NCBI RefSeq assembly: GCF_038630985.1 | Contig: NZ_CP152049.1 | Span: forward strand, 7,121,501-7,185,500 | Reading direction: 5' to 3' | Origin: Paenibacillus sp. FSL H8-0548 | GTDB taxonomy: Bacteria > Bacillota > Bacilli > Paenibacillales > Paenibacillaceae | DNA length: 64,000 nucleotides | In this document: piece by piece, positions 18,600 through 26,733 of the stretch | How the letters are laid out: every line of letters starts with the position of its first letter | Numbering within the stretch: position 1 is the stretch's first letter | Notes under the pieces: model-generated | The model's database searches: none | What the model was told of the DNA's origin: nothing | The model's input: only the letters and a program-made list of their open reading frames with translations | Made by a program: the position numbers and the translations under genes

Positions 18600-18617
18600 A
18601 TGACAATTTAATGTCAT
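18600..18617. promoter_or_regulatory. Inverted repeat in atl-yjlC intergenic region
   Basis: Arms ATGACA and TGTCAT surround ATTTAA. It lies about 75 bases upstream of the atl start. A second palindrome, TTTTCATGAAAA, occurs at 18711-18722, and TCATGAAAACG is shared by both places exactly 100 bp apart. Possible operator; regulator unknown. Confidence 0.35.
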
Positions 18618-18838
18618 GAAAACGCTGAAATCCGACAAAATTCGTGGGGCTGAGCGTCATTTGGCGAAAAAAGAAATATTTTTTGTAAAAGTTATAAATT
18701 TCTTTTTAACTTTTCATGAAAACGATGTAGAATAGACACAAAGGGTTTGAATCCGATTACGTCATACTCGCTACCTCATCTTTCTCCTTATCCGGGGATT
18801 AAGGCTGTTAACTGCGCATAGACATTTTTTGAAAAACT

Positions 18839-18856
18839 ATGTGAAAAGTGTAACAA
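18839..18856. promoter_or_regulatory. Candidate Rex operator upstream of yjlC-ndh
   Basis: The sequence ATGTGAA-AAGT-GTAACAA fits the Rex pattern TTGTGAA-N4-TTCACAA with a few mismatches. In B. subtilis the yjlC-ndh operon is a known Rex target, which makes the match credible. It lies about 90 bases before the yjlC start. Confidence 0.5.
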
Positions 18857-18944
18857 TCTTTCGAGAGTACAGCCTTACCTTAGCGGCTGACACAATTGAG
18901 ACCACAACTTACTTTCAAATTTGCGTAAAGGAGGACATTCTATT

Positions 18945-19385
18945 ATGTCACAACCATCTGCTGGACAAGAGGTCGCAGCTAGCCTCGTGGAAGAAAAGCA
19001 AACACTAGATGTACTTGATCAGTTAATGAAGCCGGAGGTTCAAGAGTCGTTGACTGTGCTCGTGGACAGCCTTCCTAAATTAGCTGAAATGGTTACTTTG
19101 ATGACCAAAGCTTATGATTTCGCACAAGGCATCGCTACAGACAAAGTATTGATCAACGATTTCGCTCAAGGTATTGGTGAATTCGTCAAACCGGTTCAAG
19201 AAAAAGCAAAAGGTATTGCTGCAGCAGCTATTGAAGCTGGTGAACGCTCACAAGAGGCTGCTAATTCGTCTGTTGGCCTGTTCGCTATGTTGAAAATGCT
19301 GAAAGATCCGGAAGTTCAAAAAACGCTACGCTTTGCGCAAGCTTTCTTGAGCGTATTGTCTGAACGTAAAAACGAAAACGTTTAA
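18945..19385 (+). CDS. yjlC: DUF1641 protein, YjlC-like
   Basis: A 146-residue mostly helical protein of the DUF1641 family, with the core PEVQESLTVLVDSLPKLAEM and the C-terminal LKMLKDPEVQKTLRFAQAFL. In B. subtilis the same family member YjlC is encoded directly before the NADH dehydrogenase ndh, exactly as here (36-base gap). Its biochemical role is not established; it may support Ndh. The ATG at 18945 follows AAAGGAGG by 10 bases; an upstream TTG start would overlap the ribosome binding site. A long untranslated leader of over 150 bases precedes it. Confidence 0.88.
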   Translation: MSQPSAGQEVAASLVEEKQTLDVLDQLMKPEVQESLTVLVDSLPKLAEMVTLMTKAYDFAQGIATDKVLINDFAQGIGEFVKPVQEKAKGIAAAAIEAGERSQEAANSSVGLFAMLKMLKDPEVQKTLRFAQAFLSVLSERKNENV

Positions 19386-19421
19386 AACACCTAATACTTA
19401 TAGAACGAACGGAGGATAAAC

Positions 19422-20603
19422 ATGTCTAAGCAAATTTTGATCCTTGGTGGCGGTTATGGCGGTCTTCTTACTGCTCTAACAGCACGTAAGCATTTGACAG
19501 CAGCAGAAGCAAGCATTACAATCGTTAACCGTTATCCTACGCACCAAATTATTACCGAGCTGCACAGACTTGCAGGGGATTCCATCGCTGAGCAAGCGGT
19601 AGCTCTTCCACTTAACAAGCTGTTAGGCGATAAACACGTTAATATCATCGTGGATTCGGTTAAAGAAATTAAACCAAATGAAAAACAAGTGGTTCTAGAA
19701 AGCGGTCAGGTTCAAAAATACGACATGCTTGTCGTTGCCCTAGGCAGCGAAACGAACTACTTCGGTATCCCAGGACTGGAAGAGAACAGCCTTGTTCTTA
19801 AATCCGTTGCTGATGCTAACCGCATCCGCAAGCATGTTGAGGATCGCCTTGACGCTTACAAAAAATCAGGCAGCAAAGCGGATGCAACGATCGTTGTTGG
19901 CGGCGGCGGCTTGACTGGCGTCGAGCTTGTTGGCGAATTCGCTGACAGACTTCCTGAGGTTTGCCGCAGCAAAGGAATCGACTTCAATGACATTTCGCTA
20001 TATTGCGTAGAAGCTGGCCCTGCCGTTCTGCCAATCTTCCCGAAAGTATTGATCGATCGCGCGGTAACCAGCCTTGAGAAACGCGGCGTAACGTTCGTAA
20101 CGGGCGTAGCGATTACAGAAGCAACTAAAAACACGGTATCACTTAAAGATGGACGTACGATTGAATCCAGCACAATCATCTGGACTGGCGGCGTAAAAGG
20201 CAACCCTGTTGTCGGCAGCAGCGGCCTTGCAGAGGATCGTGGCCGTTCAACGGTTACACCTACACTTCAATCGACTTCCCACGCTGATGTATTCCTAGCT
20301 GGCGACTGTGCGGTTGTATTCCCAGAGGGCGGCGAACGTCCTTACCCGCCAACGGCCCAGCTTGCTTGGCAAATGGGCGAAACGGTAGGCTACAACCTAG
20401 CGGTTCAAATTAAAGGTGGCGCTATGGATAAATTTGTACCGGTCTTCTCAGGTACACTTGGAAGCCTTGGACGCAAAGACGGCGTAGGCACGATCGGCGG
20501 AAACTCGACACAATTGAAAGGCTTGCCTGCATCCCTTATGAAGGAAGCAAGCAACATTCGTTACCTGTCGCATATCCACGGCCTATTCGCGCTTGCACAC
20601 TAA
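19422..20603 (+). CDS. ndh: Type II NADH dehydrogenase (Ndh/YjlD)
   Basis: A 393-residue FAD-dependent oxidoreductase of normal length. The FAD-binding loop LILGGGYGGLL starts at residue 5; the NADH-binding loop VVGGGGLTGVELVGEF is near 160; the second FAD motif VFLAGDCAVV is near 290. These enzymes pass electrons from NADH to menaquinone without pumping protons and sit on the inner membrane face. It follows yjlC in an operon and is closed by a perfect terminator. Redox control through Rex is suggested by the candidate site upstream. Confidence 0.92.
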   Translation: MSKQILILGGGYGGLLTALTARKHLTAAEASITIVNRYPTHQIITELHRLAGDSIAEQAVALPLNKLLGDKHVNIIVDSVKEIKPNEKQVVLESGQVQKYDMLVVALGSETNYFGIPGLEENSLVLKSVADANRIRKHVEDRLDAYKKSGSKADATIVVGGGGLTGVELVGEFADRLPEVCRSKGIDFNDISLYCVEAGPAVLPIFPKVLIDRAVTSLEKRGVTFVTGVAITEATKNTVSLKDGRTIESSTIIWTGGVKGNPVVGSSGLAEDRGRSTVTPTLQSTSHADVFLAGDCAVVFPEGGERPYPPTAQLAWQMGETVGYNLAVQIKGGAMDKFVPVFSGTLGSLGRKDGVGTIGGNSTQLKGLPASLMKEASNIRYLSHIHGLFALAH

Positions 20604-20615
20604 TATACAAAAAAC

Positions 20616-20650
20616 AAAGCAGGAGGGCAAATTGCCCTCCTGCTTTATTT
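20616..20650 (+). terminator. Terminator after ndh
   Basis: A 15-bp perfect stem built on AAAGCAGGAGGGCAA and its complement, followed by TTTATTTTT, 12 bases after the ndh stop. Confidence 0.95.
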
Positions 20651-20692
20651 TTATCCTGTCTTAACTGCCGCTCATTCTCCGCTTCGACAGCT

Positions 20693-21835
20693 CTAATCTC
20701 CGTTTATTCCAGCAACTCTTGTAATTTTGTTCTTGCCATCATTTTTGGAGAGATAAAGCGCTTTGTCTGCTTGCTGGAAGAGCTCCTCGAACGTTATGCG
20801 GTCGCTGGCGCTCGCGTGAGCGATTCCACCGCTAGTCGTAACTGTAATTTGTTTGCCCTGGGTCAAGCTAATCTCGCTGCCCTCCACTGTGGCTCGCAAG
20901 CGTTCCGCCAGCTCCAAGCTGTCAGCCTCGCTGCTGCCCTTCAAGAATACTGCGAATTCTTCTCCGCCTACCCTGCCTATTATTCCATAATCCACGTATA
21001 CCTCATGCAAAATGCTTGAGAAGGTCATCAACACCTGATCTCCTGCCATGTGGCCGTGCACATCGTTTACTTGCTTAAAATCATCAATGTCGAGAAGCAG
21101 CAAGGAACAGTCTGAGCTTGTCTCCCCCATCTGCCCCCGTACTAATTCCACAAAATGTCTGCGATTATAAATGCCAGTGAGATCATCGATAGTCGCTTGT
21201 GCCAACAATTTCTGACCTGTGACTCTAGCATTATGCGCTTCTTGTATTTTGTAATCCATCGCATTCCTTAAGCGGTGAAAAACGTAGACGATTGCAATCA
21301 GACTGGACATGAACAGCAGCAAAACGAAAGAATGAATGAGCATCGTCGTTGTGAACTGATTGTAGGCGGCTTGCCCAACCTCTAGCCTGCTTGTAGTCAT
21401 GAACTTATCCACGATATAGTATCCATTTAACAGCAGAACAAGACCGCAAACCAGCATCATAAACCATCGATCAACATATAGACAAAATAAAGCTGCGAGC
21501 GGGAATACAAAGGTGAATGTCACCGATGTCGTTGCCGTCAGCAATGTAAACATATACATAATAAAGAAACCAGCAAAGGTTACATATCTCACATATTTAG
21601 TTAAGGGGCTTCTTCTATAAACAATTGTACCTATGATTACCGAGACAAGGCCGGTCACCAGTATAGGGATAACAAAAGACAGCTCACGCAATCCTTTAAA
21701 ATATTCAATCATGAAGCCGGCTGACAAAACAAATATCATAACCCAGCATATAATCACCACTATAAAATTCACAGCGTTTTCATAATAAAAGGCCTTATGC
21801 TCTTTTATCTTAAGTTCTCCCTTCTTCATTAGCAT
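20693..21835 (-). CDS. Membrane-bound GGDEF diguanylate cyclase
   Basis: A 380-residue protein. About six membrane helices occupy residues 20-200. A C-terminal GGDEF domain (about 215-375) has the substrate segment LLLDIDDFKQVNDVHGHMAGD and the active-site motif GRVGGEEF. The signature is intact, so c-di-GMP synthesis is expected. The usual inhibitory RxxD site is not present before GGEEF (the segment reads VYVD), so product inhibition may be lacking. ATG 21835 or 21829 could be the start; both have weak ribosome binding sites. Single gene, tail to tail with ndh. Confidence 0.88.
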   Translation of the reverse strand: MLMKKGELKIKEHKAFYYENAVNFIVVIICWVMIFVLSAGFMIEYFKGLRELSFVIPILVTGLVSVIIGTIVYRRSPLTKYVRYVTFAGFFIMYMFTLLTATTSVTFTFVFPLAALFCLYVDRWFMMLVCGLVLLLNGYYIVDKFMTTSRLEVGQAAYNQFTTTMLIHSFVLLLFMSSLIAIVYVFHRLRNAMDYKIQEAHNARVTGQKLLAQATIDDLTGIYNRRHFVELVRGQMGETSSDCSLLLLDIDDFKQVNDVHGHMAGDQVLMTFSSILHEVYVDYGIIGRVGGEEFAVFLKGSSEADSLELAERLRATVEGSEISLTQGKQITVTTSGGIAHASASDRITFEELFQQADKALYLSKNDGKNKITRVAGINGD

Positions 21836-21911
21836 CTCGTCGATTTCACTTTACTCTATCGTATAAGGAATGAGTTGCCTTGTCACTGTGAAAATAATCG
21901 AAATAAAAGAA

Positions 21912-22005
21912 AGTAATACCAAGTATCATAACGGGATACTTGGTATTACTAAATGTTACTATGAATGCGATTACCGAGTGTTACTAAGTATTCTTAAGTG
22001 ATACT
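21912..22005. repeat. Perfect 16-bp inverted repeat plus GTRWTACT direct repeats behind the parR-like gene
   Basis: Arms AGTAATACCAAGTATC (21912-21927) and the exact complement (21935-21950) have a 7-base loop. The related octamers GTATTACT (21943), ATGTTACT (21953), GTGTTACT (21978) and GTGATACT (21998) follow in the same orientation. On the minus strand the hairpin precedes TTCTTTTATTT, so it may terminate the par operon. The extra repeats would also fit a partition-site (parC-like) role. Confidence 0.6.
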
Positions 22006-22025
22006 TGCATGTTGAATCTTTACAA

Positions 22026-22388
22026 TTAGCTCCATGCTTCAATATCATCGTCGTCGATTTCTTCCTCCACTACAGGCTCAGGAGCATGTATCGCCTCTGA
22101 GGCAGCAGCTGTTTGTTCAGCTCCAATGGTCGTCGCTGCCGCCGCATAAGCAGGCGGCTCACTAACAACAGCCTCCGGCAATCCTGCGGAGTCCTGCAAC
22201 CGATTACGTTCCATCGGTACGAACGCTTGTAAGTTGCGAACGCCATTTTGTGCAATTTCATTCTCTACCAAATATCGAAGAGAATCCATTAGATTCGATT
22301 GCGCGTTCAGCCATTGCATGACCAAGGGGTCCTCGGTCTTCTTCGTCTTCAAGCTAATATTGCCGCCAGGCAGCTTTACCTTTTTCAT
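22026..22388 (-). CDS. ParR-like adaptor protein of the actin-type partition cassette
   Basis: A 120-residue protein. Residues 1-60 look like a ribbon-helix-helix module: a basic strand (KKVKLPGGNISLKTKK), then DPLVMQWLNAQSNLMDSLRYL and an NG turn. This is the pattern of ParR-type DNA-binding adaptors. The rest is alanine- and proline-rich and ends in an acidic tail EEEIDDDDIEAWS, which may contact the filament, as acidic or charged ParR tails do. The start follows TAGGTGAT. It lies 54 bases downstream of the parM-like gene. Role inferred from pairing and pattern, not from a database match. Confidence 0.6.
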   Translation of the reverse strand: MKKVKLPGGNISLKTKKTEDPLVMQWLNAQSNLMDSLRYLVENEIAQNGVRNLQAFVPMERNRLQDSAGLPEAVVSEPPAYAAAATTIGAEQTAAASEAIHAPEPVVEEEIDDDDIEAWS

Positions 22389-22442
22389 ATAAATCACCTA
22401 CCAAAATACGTTAATTTATGATCCAGATTGTGCTGGATTTCC

Positions 22443-23639
22443 TTAAGCCGGCTGAATCGATTTGTTTTTCAGCGCTTCGTAAATTTTACCCCGCACAAAA
22501 GCATCCAGACCCATCGCATTCAAGAGTACAGCATAGTTTGCAGGAATATACAGCAGCTGCATCTCACGTTCCGCACATAGTTCCTTAAGCTGCGGATACA
22601 GGACCGAACGCATAAGAATGCTGCCGCCGCCATATACACAAATGATATCAATCTCGTTGCGAGCCTTAGTCAGCTGCTTCTTGACTTGCTGTACAATTTG
22701 TCTAACCTGACTCTCAAGCGGACGCTTCAACGTTTTGAGCGCTCTAGCATGATATTTATGCTTAGGGTTTTTAATGACATCACTAAAAAATTGTCTTGGG
22801 CTGTCCGGCAAATGAATGAGGCGATTGAACTCCTGAAGGGCCTCCTCGATCGCATAACCCGCTCCATGATGGCTGCCGTGTACGAATTGACGTAAAAATT
22901 TATTTCCTTCTGTAATCGGATATTCCGTAGAGCCGTCACCAATATCAATATGAAGAATTCGTTTATCTTTGAAATAGCTGCCGTTAAATTTCTTCTCTAT
23001 CTCATAGGACTGAAGAAAATCATCGAATATTTCCCCTTCTCTCCAGCCACCCTCGGCATCCTTCTGAAGCGCGAAAATAACCGGCGTTGCCTCAGGAACA
23101 ACCTTAGCAAATGGAAATACGATTTTTACAGCTACACGTTGAATGCCTAAGTGAACCGTCACATGATGGGTCCCCGCAGTGAAACGCTTCTCAAACTTGC
23201 CCGAGGTTTCATCCGTATGCTGGGTAACGGGCAGTGCCGTTGCCATGTCAACCTCGACATCAATTTGAGCAGGGATCTTCTTCCCATCCTCATATGCCTT
23301 CTGGACAGCCATTGCTGCGATTTGTGCCAGCGAATTTATGATCGGCAGATCGACATCGCTTTTCAGATCGATGCCGATTTGAAGGTTGTCCAAAATCTCT
23401 CCGCTCTCAAGCGCAAACTTTCCAACATAATACATTCCTGGTCTTGCCGCAGGTGAGTCAATCGTAACAACAAGCTGGTCCTGCAAATTTTTCACAAAGC
23501 TTTCTGGCGATTGCTCTTCACTCCATGGAAGCTCGTCCACAGTACAATTCACATTCGGCTGCTGAATGAGTTTACCGTCAATAATAAGATCATGCTCGCT
23601 ATTTCCGTTATCGTTGCCTACAAAAAAATGAAAATTCAT
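22443..23639 (-). CDS. ParM/StbA-family actin-like ATPase
   Basis: A 398-residue actin-fold protein. The first strand FFVGNDNGNSEHD is the phosphate-1 loop; LHIDIGDGSTEYPIT near residue 228 is phosphate-2; VYGGGSILMRS near 340 is the adenosine loop. Together these mark a ParM/StbA (plasmid segregation) type protein rather than MreB or DnaK. AGGAGG lies 9 bases before the ATG. It is followed by a small ParR-like gene, and repeats flank both genes, so a complete type II partition cassette is likely. It sits among ordinary chromosomal genes. Confidence 0.85.
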   Translation of the reverse strand: MNFHFFVGNDNGNSEHDLIIDGKLIQQPNVNCTVDELPWSEEQSPESFVKNLQDQLVVTIDSPAARPGMYYVGKFALESGEILDNLQIGIDLKSDVDLPIINSLAQIAAMAVQKAYEDGKKIPAQIDVEVDMATALPVTQHTDETSGKFEKRFTAGTHHVTVHLGIQRVAVKIVFPFAKVVPEATPVIFALQKDAEGGWREGEIFDDFLQSYEIEKKFNGSYFKDKRILHIDIGDGSTEYPITEGNKFLRQFVHGSHHGAGYAIEEALQEFNRLIHLPDSPRQFFSDVIKNPKHKYHARALKTLKRPLESQVRQIVQQVKKQLTKARNEIDIICVYGGGSILMRSVLYPQLKELCAEREMQLLYIPANYAVLLNAMGLDAFVRGKIYEALKNKSIQPA

Positions 23640-23721
23640 AATAGCTTTCCTCCTAAAAAAAGGTTTGGGGAAACGAAATAAGTATTGTAAAAGCTCACGT
23701 TATACAAGGCATCTTCCTTAG

Positions 23722-23746
23722 TATTACTTTGCCATACAAAGTAATA
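23722..23746. promoter_or_regulatory. Inverted repeat upstream of parM-like gene
   Basis: Perfect 10-bp arms TATTACTTTG and CAAAGTAATA with a 5-base spacer, about 85 bases before the parM start. The AGTAATA half recurs in the repeat behind parR. Candidate ParR operator. Confidence 0.5.
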
Positions 23747-23864
23747 GTTTACATCAAACTAGAGTCCCATGCCCATTATTTTTTTCTCATCTAATTTTGT
23801 CGGAATATGATTATCTAAATCGGTTGGACAGTAAAGCTGTCGCTTCTGTTAATTAAGGTGAAAA

Positions 23865-23895
23865 AAGCCAATCCCCCGCATCGTTGGATTAGCTT
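23865..23895 (-). terminator. Terminator after PPOX-family gene
   Basis: Arms AAGCTAATCC and GGATTGGCTT (minus strand, one G-T pair), then TTTTT, 13 bases after the stop at 23908. Confidence 0.8.
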
Positions 23896-23907
23896 GTTCC
23901 GCACCTA

Positions 23908-24465
23908 TTAACAACGATGAGAACCAAGCGGTGTCGGCATCCCATCAATGCTTTTCGAATTTTTCTCTTCCCGGTATTTCTTCAAGCCTTCTTCGCCTTG
24001 TTGAATGGACCAGCGCTGCAGCGTCTCTCTCTCGCCTGTATAGGATAGGAATGGAATAGAGTAGCCGCAGGACGTCTGCACCTTATGGACATCGATGTCA
24101 ATGATCTGCCGTGCACCTGGAAGGGGTGGAAACAGCGGATACAAAGCATCCCATTCCGGCGAACCCGGGAGCAAGACAGTGCCTGTGCCATAAAGCCTCA
24201 GAATGTTCGGCGCGCCTTCGAATGCGCAAAACATGAGCGTAATACGTTTGTTCTCAGCAATATGCGCACTAGTCTCATTGCCACTGCCCGTCATGTCCAA
24301 ATAGGCAACACGATTAGCGGACAGGATTCTGAGGCAATCATGCCCTTTAGGCGATATGTTAACATGCCCATCTTCTGAGAGCGGTGCTGATCCTACGAAA
24401 AAAATATGCTGCTGGCCAATGAAAGCCTCATGCTGCGGTAGCATTGCGTCAAATTGTTTTCCCAT
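23908..24465 (-). CDS. Pyridoxamine 5'-phosphate oxidase family protein
   Basis: A 185-residue split-barrel flavin-binding family protein. The N-terminal half has FFVGSAPLSEDGHVNISPKGHD, then AYLDMTGSGNETSAHI and ILRLYGTGTV, the usual PNPOx-like pattern. The C-terminal 60 residues contain a HKVQTSCGYSIPF segment seen in the large subgroup of uncharacterised members. It is not the PdxH enzyme, which is longer at the C-terminus; probable flavin or F420-like cofactor binding, substrate unknown. A good ribosome binding site is not obvious near the ATG. It lies 33 bases downstream of the greA-type gene. Confidence 0.82.
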   Translation of the reverse strand: MGKQFDAMLPQHEAFIGQQHIFFVGSAPLSEDGHVNISPKGHDCLRILSANRVAYLDMTGSGNETSAHIAENKRITLMFCAFEGAPNILRLYGTGTVLLPGSPEWDALYPLFPPLPGARQIIDIDVHKVQTSCGYSIPFLSYTGERETLQRWSIQQGEEGLKKYREEKNSKSIDGMPTPLGSHRC

Positions 24466-24498
24466 ATCTCATCCGCCCTTTGCTTTCGATATAAAGAA

Positions 24499-24978
24499 TT
24501 ACATCGCTCTAATTTCCAGAAGCTCGTATTTAATTACACCCATAGGCGCGTTGACGCTTATGATGCTGCCGATCGTTTTGCCGAGAAGCTCTTTGCCGAG
24601 TGGACTCTCATAGGAAATTTTATTTTCGGCAACGTCCGCCTCTTCCGTTCCTACGATCTTGTATTCAATCTGCTCAGAAAATTCAATATCGTTTAAAATG
24701 ACGGTTAAACCGATGCTCACCTTGGATAGATCTAGGATTGCTGCCTCAATTACACGGGCCTTCTTCAGCATTTTATCTAGAATAAGAATTCTTGTTTCCA
24801 TAAAGGACTGATCATTTTTTGCAGAATGATATTCACTATTTTCCTTAAGATCCCCGTAGCTAATGGCTAATTTGATTCTTGCAGCCAATTCCTTGCGCTT
24901 CACATATTTGAGATCATCGAGCTCAGCTTGCAATTGAGCCAAGCCCTCTTTAGTTAATATCACTTCGTCTTTCGACAT
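24499..24978 (-). CDS. GreA/GreB-family transcript cleavage factor
   Basis: A 159-residue transcription elongation factor. The N-terminal coiled coil (1-78) includes the tip signature ISYGDLKENSEYHSAKNDQ with the acidic residues that reach into the RNA polymerase channel. The C-terminal FKBP-like domain has YKIVGTEEADV and SPLGKELLGK. Such proteins rescue backtracked RNA polymerase by stimulating transcript cleavage. Its position beside a PPOX gene, away from the usual greA-lysS context, suggests a second GreA paralogue. Start has GGAG-like spacing. Confidence 0.88.
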   Translation of the reverse strand: MSKDEVILTKEGLAQLQAELDDLKYVKRKELAARIKLAISYGDLKENSEYHSAKNDQSFMETRILILDKMLKKARVIEAAILDLSKVSIGLTVILNDIEFSEQIEYKIVGTEEADVAENKISYESPLGKELLGKTIGSIISVNAPMGVIKYELLEIRAM

Positions 24979-25037
24979 TTGAACAACTCCTATTTACTTT
25001 CTTCCCTTAATCTTAACCTATTTTTCGAAAATAAGCG

Positions 25038-25068
25038 AAAAGCGATGACTGGCAAAGTCATCGCTTTT
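25038..25068 (-). terminator. Terminator overlapping the end of the second binding-protein gene
   Basis: Perfect 13-bp arms AAAAGCGATGACT and AGTCATCGCTTTT. The distal arm contains the gene's last codons and its TGA stop (25058). A T-rich tail follows on the minus strand. Confidence 0.85.
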
Positions 25069-26704
25069 GGTATCGTTCCAGTGCATTTCTTTGAATTTCA
25101 ATGGCACGATGAATTTTTAAAGACTCAATTTGAGCTGCATAATCGTCAAAAGCTTCCAGCGGCTCAATACCTAATATCATTTTCAAAGACATTTCATCTA
25201 CAAGCGTCGTAACATCCAGCATAATGGCTGATAACTCCGTGCTTTCCTGTTCCGTCTTCGGTATTTGCGGCAGCATCGTGCGTTCTGCATCGGTATTTGA
25301 CCAAATCTTGAGCGCTTCCTTCTGCTGTGGCAGCAAATAATACTGCTCCATATACCGAACGTCTTGTACAAAGGTGCCAAAATAACTCGCGCGAGTATAC
25401 ATAGCAAGTGCCTGAGCGGGAACCAGCTTATCCGGGTTATTCAGAATTAGATCGGTATAGGCGGGATAACCGTCCTTCATCACATAGCTCAAGCCTTCAA
25501 TACCGAAGTTAAAGAGCAGATGCCCCTCTGGACTATAGCCATAATCAAGCATCCGCGCGGCTTCCTCTACGTTTTCACTCTTGCTTGATATCGCGACGCC
25601 ACCGCTTCCCGTATACGCATAGGTTCTTTGCCCAAACTTCGGCTTGTCACCCTCCTGCAATACCGGATAAGGAGCCGGAACGAACTGTGCTTTAGGCTGC
25701 TTGTCCATTACTATGGGCTGCCAAGTGCCAATGCCCGCTCCTGCGTTCCAAATACTCGCTCCGCTTCTGCCGGAGATCATATTGGAATCGAGCGTTTTGG
25801 TGTCAACGGTTGCGATGTTCTTATCAATCAATCCTTCTGCATACCATTTGCGAAATAACGCCAGAAACGATTTATAGCCTTGCTCCAGCGGCCCATACTT
25901 TACTTCACCCTGATCCAAATAAAAGCCTTTCTTGATTCCATAGGCTCCTACGAAGCCGCCGCTCTCAAGCCCAAATAACGGATTTGGCACGCCTAAGAAC
26001 GTCAGCGGTGCCTCAATGCCTTTCTGTTCCTTAAACGCCTTCAGTACCGTGTACCAATCATCAATCGTAACAGGAAGCGGCAAGCCCAGCTCATCTAACC
26101 AATCCTTGCGGATAATTGGCCCTTGATAGGTCCGCAGCATATCATCTCCCTGAATAAAAGGAAATACATAGTAGCTGCCATCATCGGTTTTTATTTGCTT
26201 ATCAATTTCAGGATGCTCGCTCAAATATTTTTTTAGATGGGGCGCATACTTGTCAAAGACGTCATTCAAACGCAAAATATAGCCATCATTGATCGCCTTC
26301 TCTGGCCCGCCAGGAAAGTTGGCCCATTCATATTCAAGCATATCTGGAAGGTCGCCAGAGGCTAGCAGCACGTTAATGGCTTCTCTGGCCTGATTGGCTG
26401 GCGGCTGAACGAAATCAAGCTTCACGCCTGTACGCCGCTGCCACTCTTGGAAGAATGGCACATCCTGAAAGCTTGGCTTTATGCTGCCTGCATTGCCGTT
26501 TAGCTCCGCCCAATAGGTGAGCTGCTTGTCCGTCTTGATGGGATATAAGCCTCCGTAGTGGGCGGTCGGAGTTCCCTCAGGTGTACTTTCGATAAAATCA
26601 TCCACCTCTGAGCGTGGATCGTTTGATTTGGCGCAGGAGGAGCATAGAATCGCTAATATAAGCATCAGCGGCAAGCCCGATGCGAACAATCCCTTTATTT
26701 TCAT
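25058..26704 (-). CDS. Extracellular solute-binding lipoprotein of a sugar ABC transporter (second copy)
   Basis: A 548-residue family 1 binding protein. The signal peptide ends in a lipobox LCSSC (cysteine near residue 24), so the mature protein is a membrane lipoprotein. It begins YPIKTDKQLTYWAELNGN and closely parallels the protein at 32328-33965 along its full length (WRNFPGGPEKAINDGYIL-type segments in both). Such proteins capture oligosaccharides for LplB/YtcP permeases. The ATG at 26704 follows GAGGTGG. It is the last gene of the cluster, 29 bases behind the regulator; no permease of its own follows. Confidence 0.88.
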   Translation of the reverse strand: MKIKGLFASGLPLMLILAILCSSCAKSNDPRSEVDDFIESTPEGTPTAHYGGLYPIKTDKQLTYWAELNGNAGSIKPSFQDVPFFQEWQRRTGVKLDFVQPPANQAREAINVLLASGDLPDMLEYEWANFPGGPEKAINDGYILRLNDVFDKYAPHLKKYLSEHPEIDKQIKTDDGSYYVFPFIQGDDMLRTYQGPIIRKDWLDELGLPLPVTIDDWYTVLKAFKEQKGIEAPLTFLGVPNPLFGLESGGFVGAYGIKKGFYLDQGEVKYGPLEQGYKSFLALFRKWYAEGLIDKNIATVDTKTLDSNMISGRSGASIWNAGAGIGTWQPIVMDKQPKAQFVPAPYPVLQEGDKPKFGQRTYAYTGSGGVAISSKSENVEEAARMLDYGYSPEGHLLFNFGIEGLSYVMKDGYPAYTDLILNNPDKLVPAQALAMYTRASYFGTFVQDVRYMEQYYLLPQQKEALKIWSNTDAERTMLPQIPKTEQESTELSAIMLDVTTLVDEMSLKMILGIEPLEAFDDYAAQIESLKIHRAIEIQRNALERYQKR

Positions 26705-26733
26705 GTTTCTAACCACCTCTGCCCATGGACTGC

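Noticed and set aside
21912..21950. Plain intrinsic terminator only
   Set aside because: It can act as one, but a perfect 16-bp stem together with four related octamers and a shared half-site upstream of the parM-like gene argue for an added partition or operator role.
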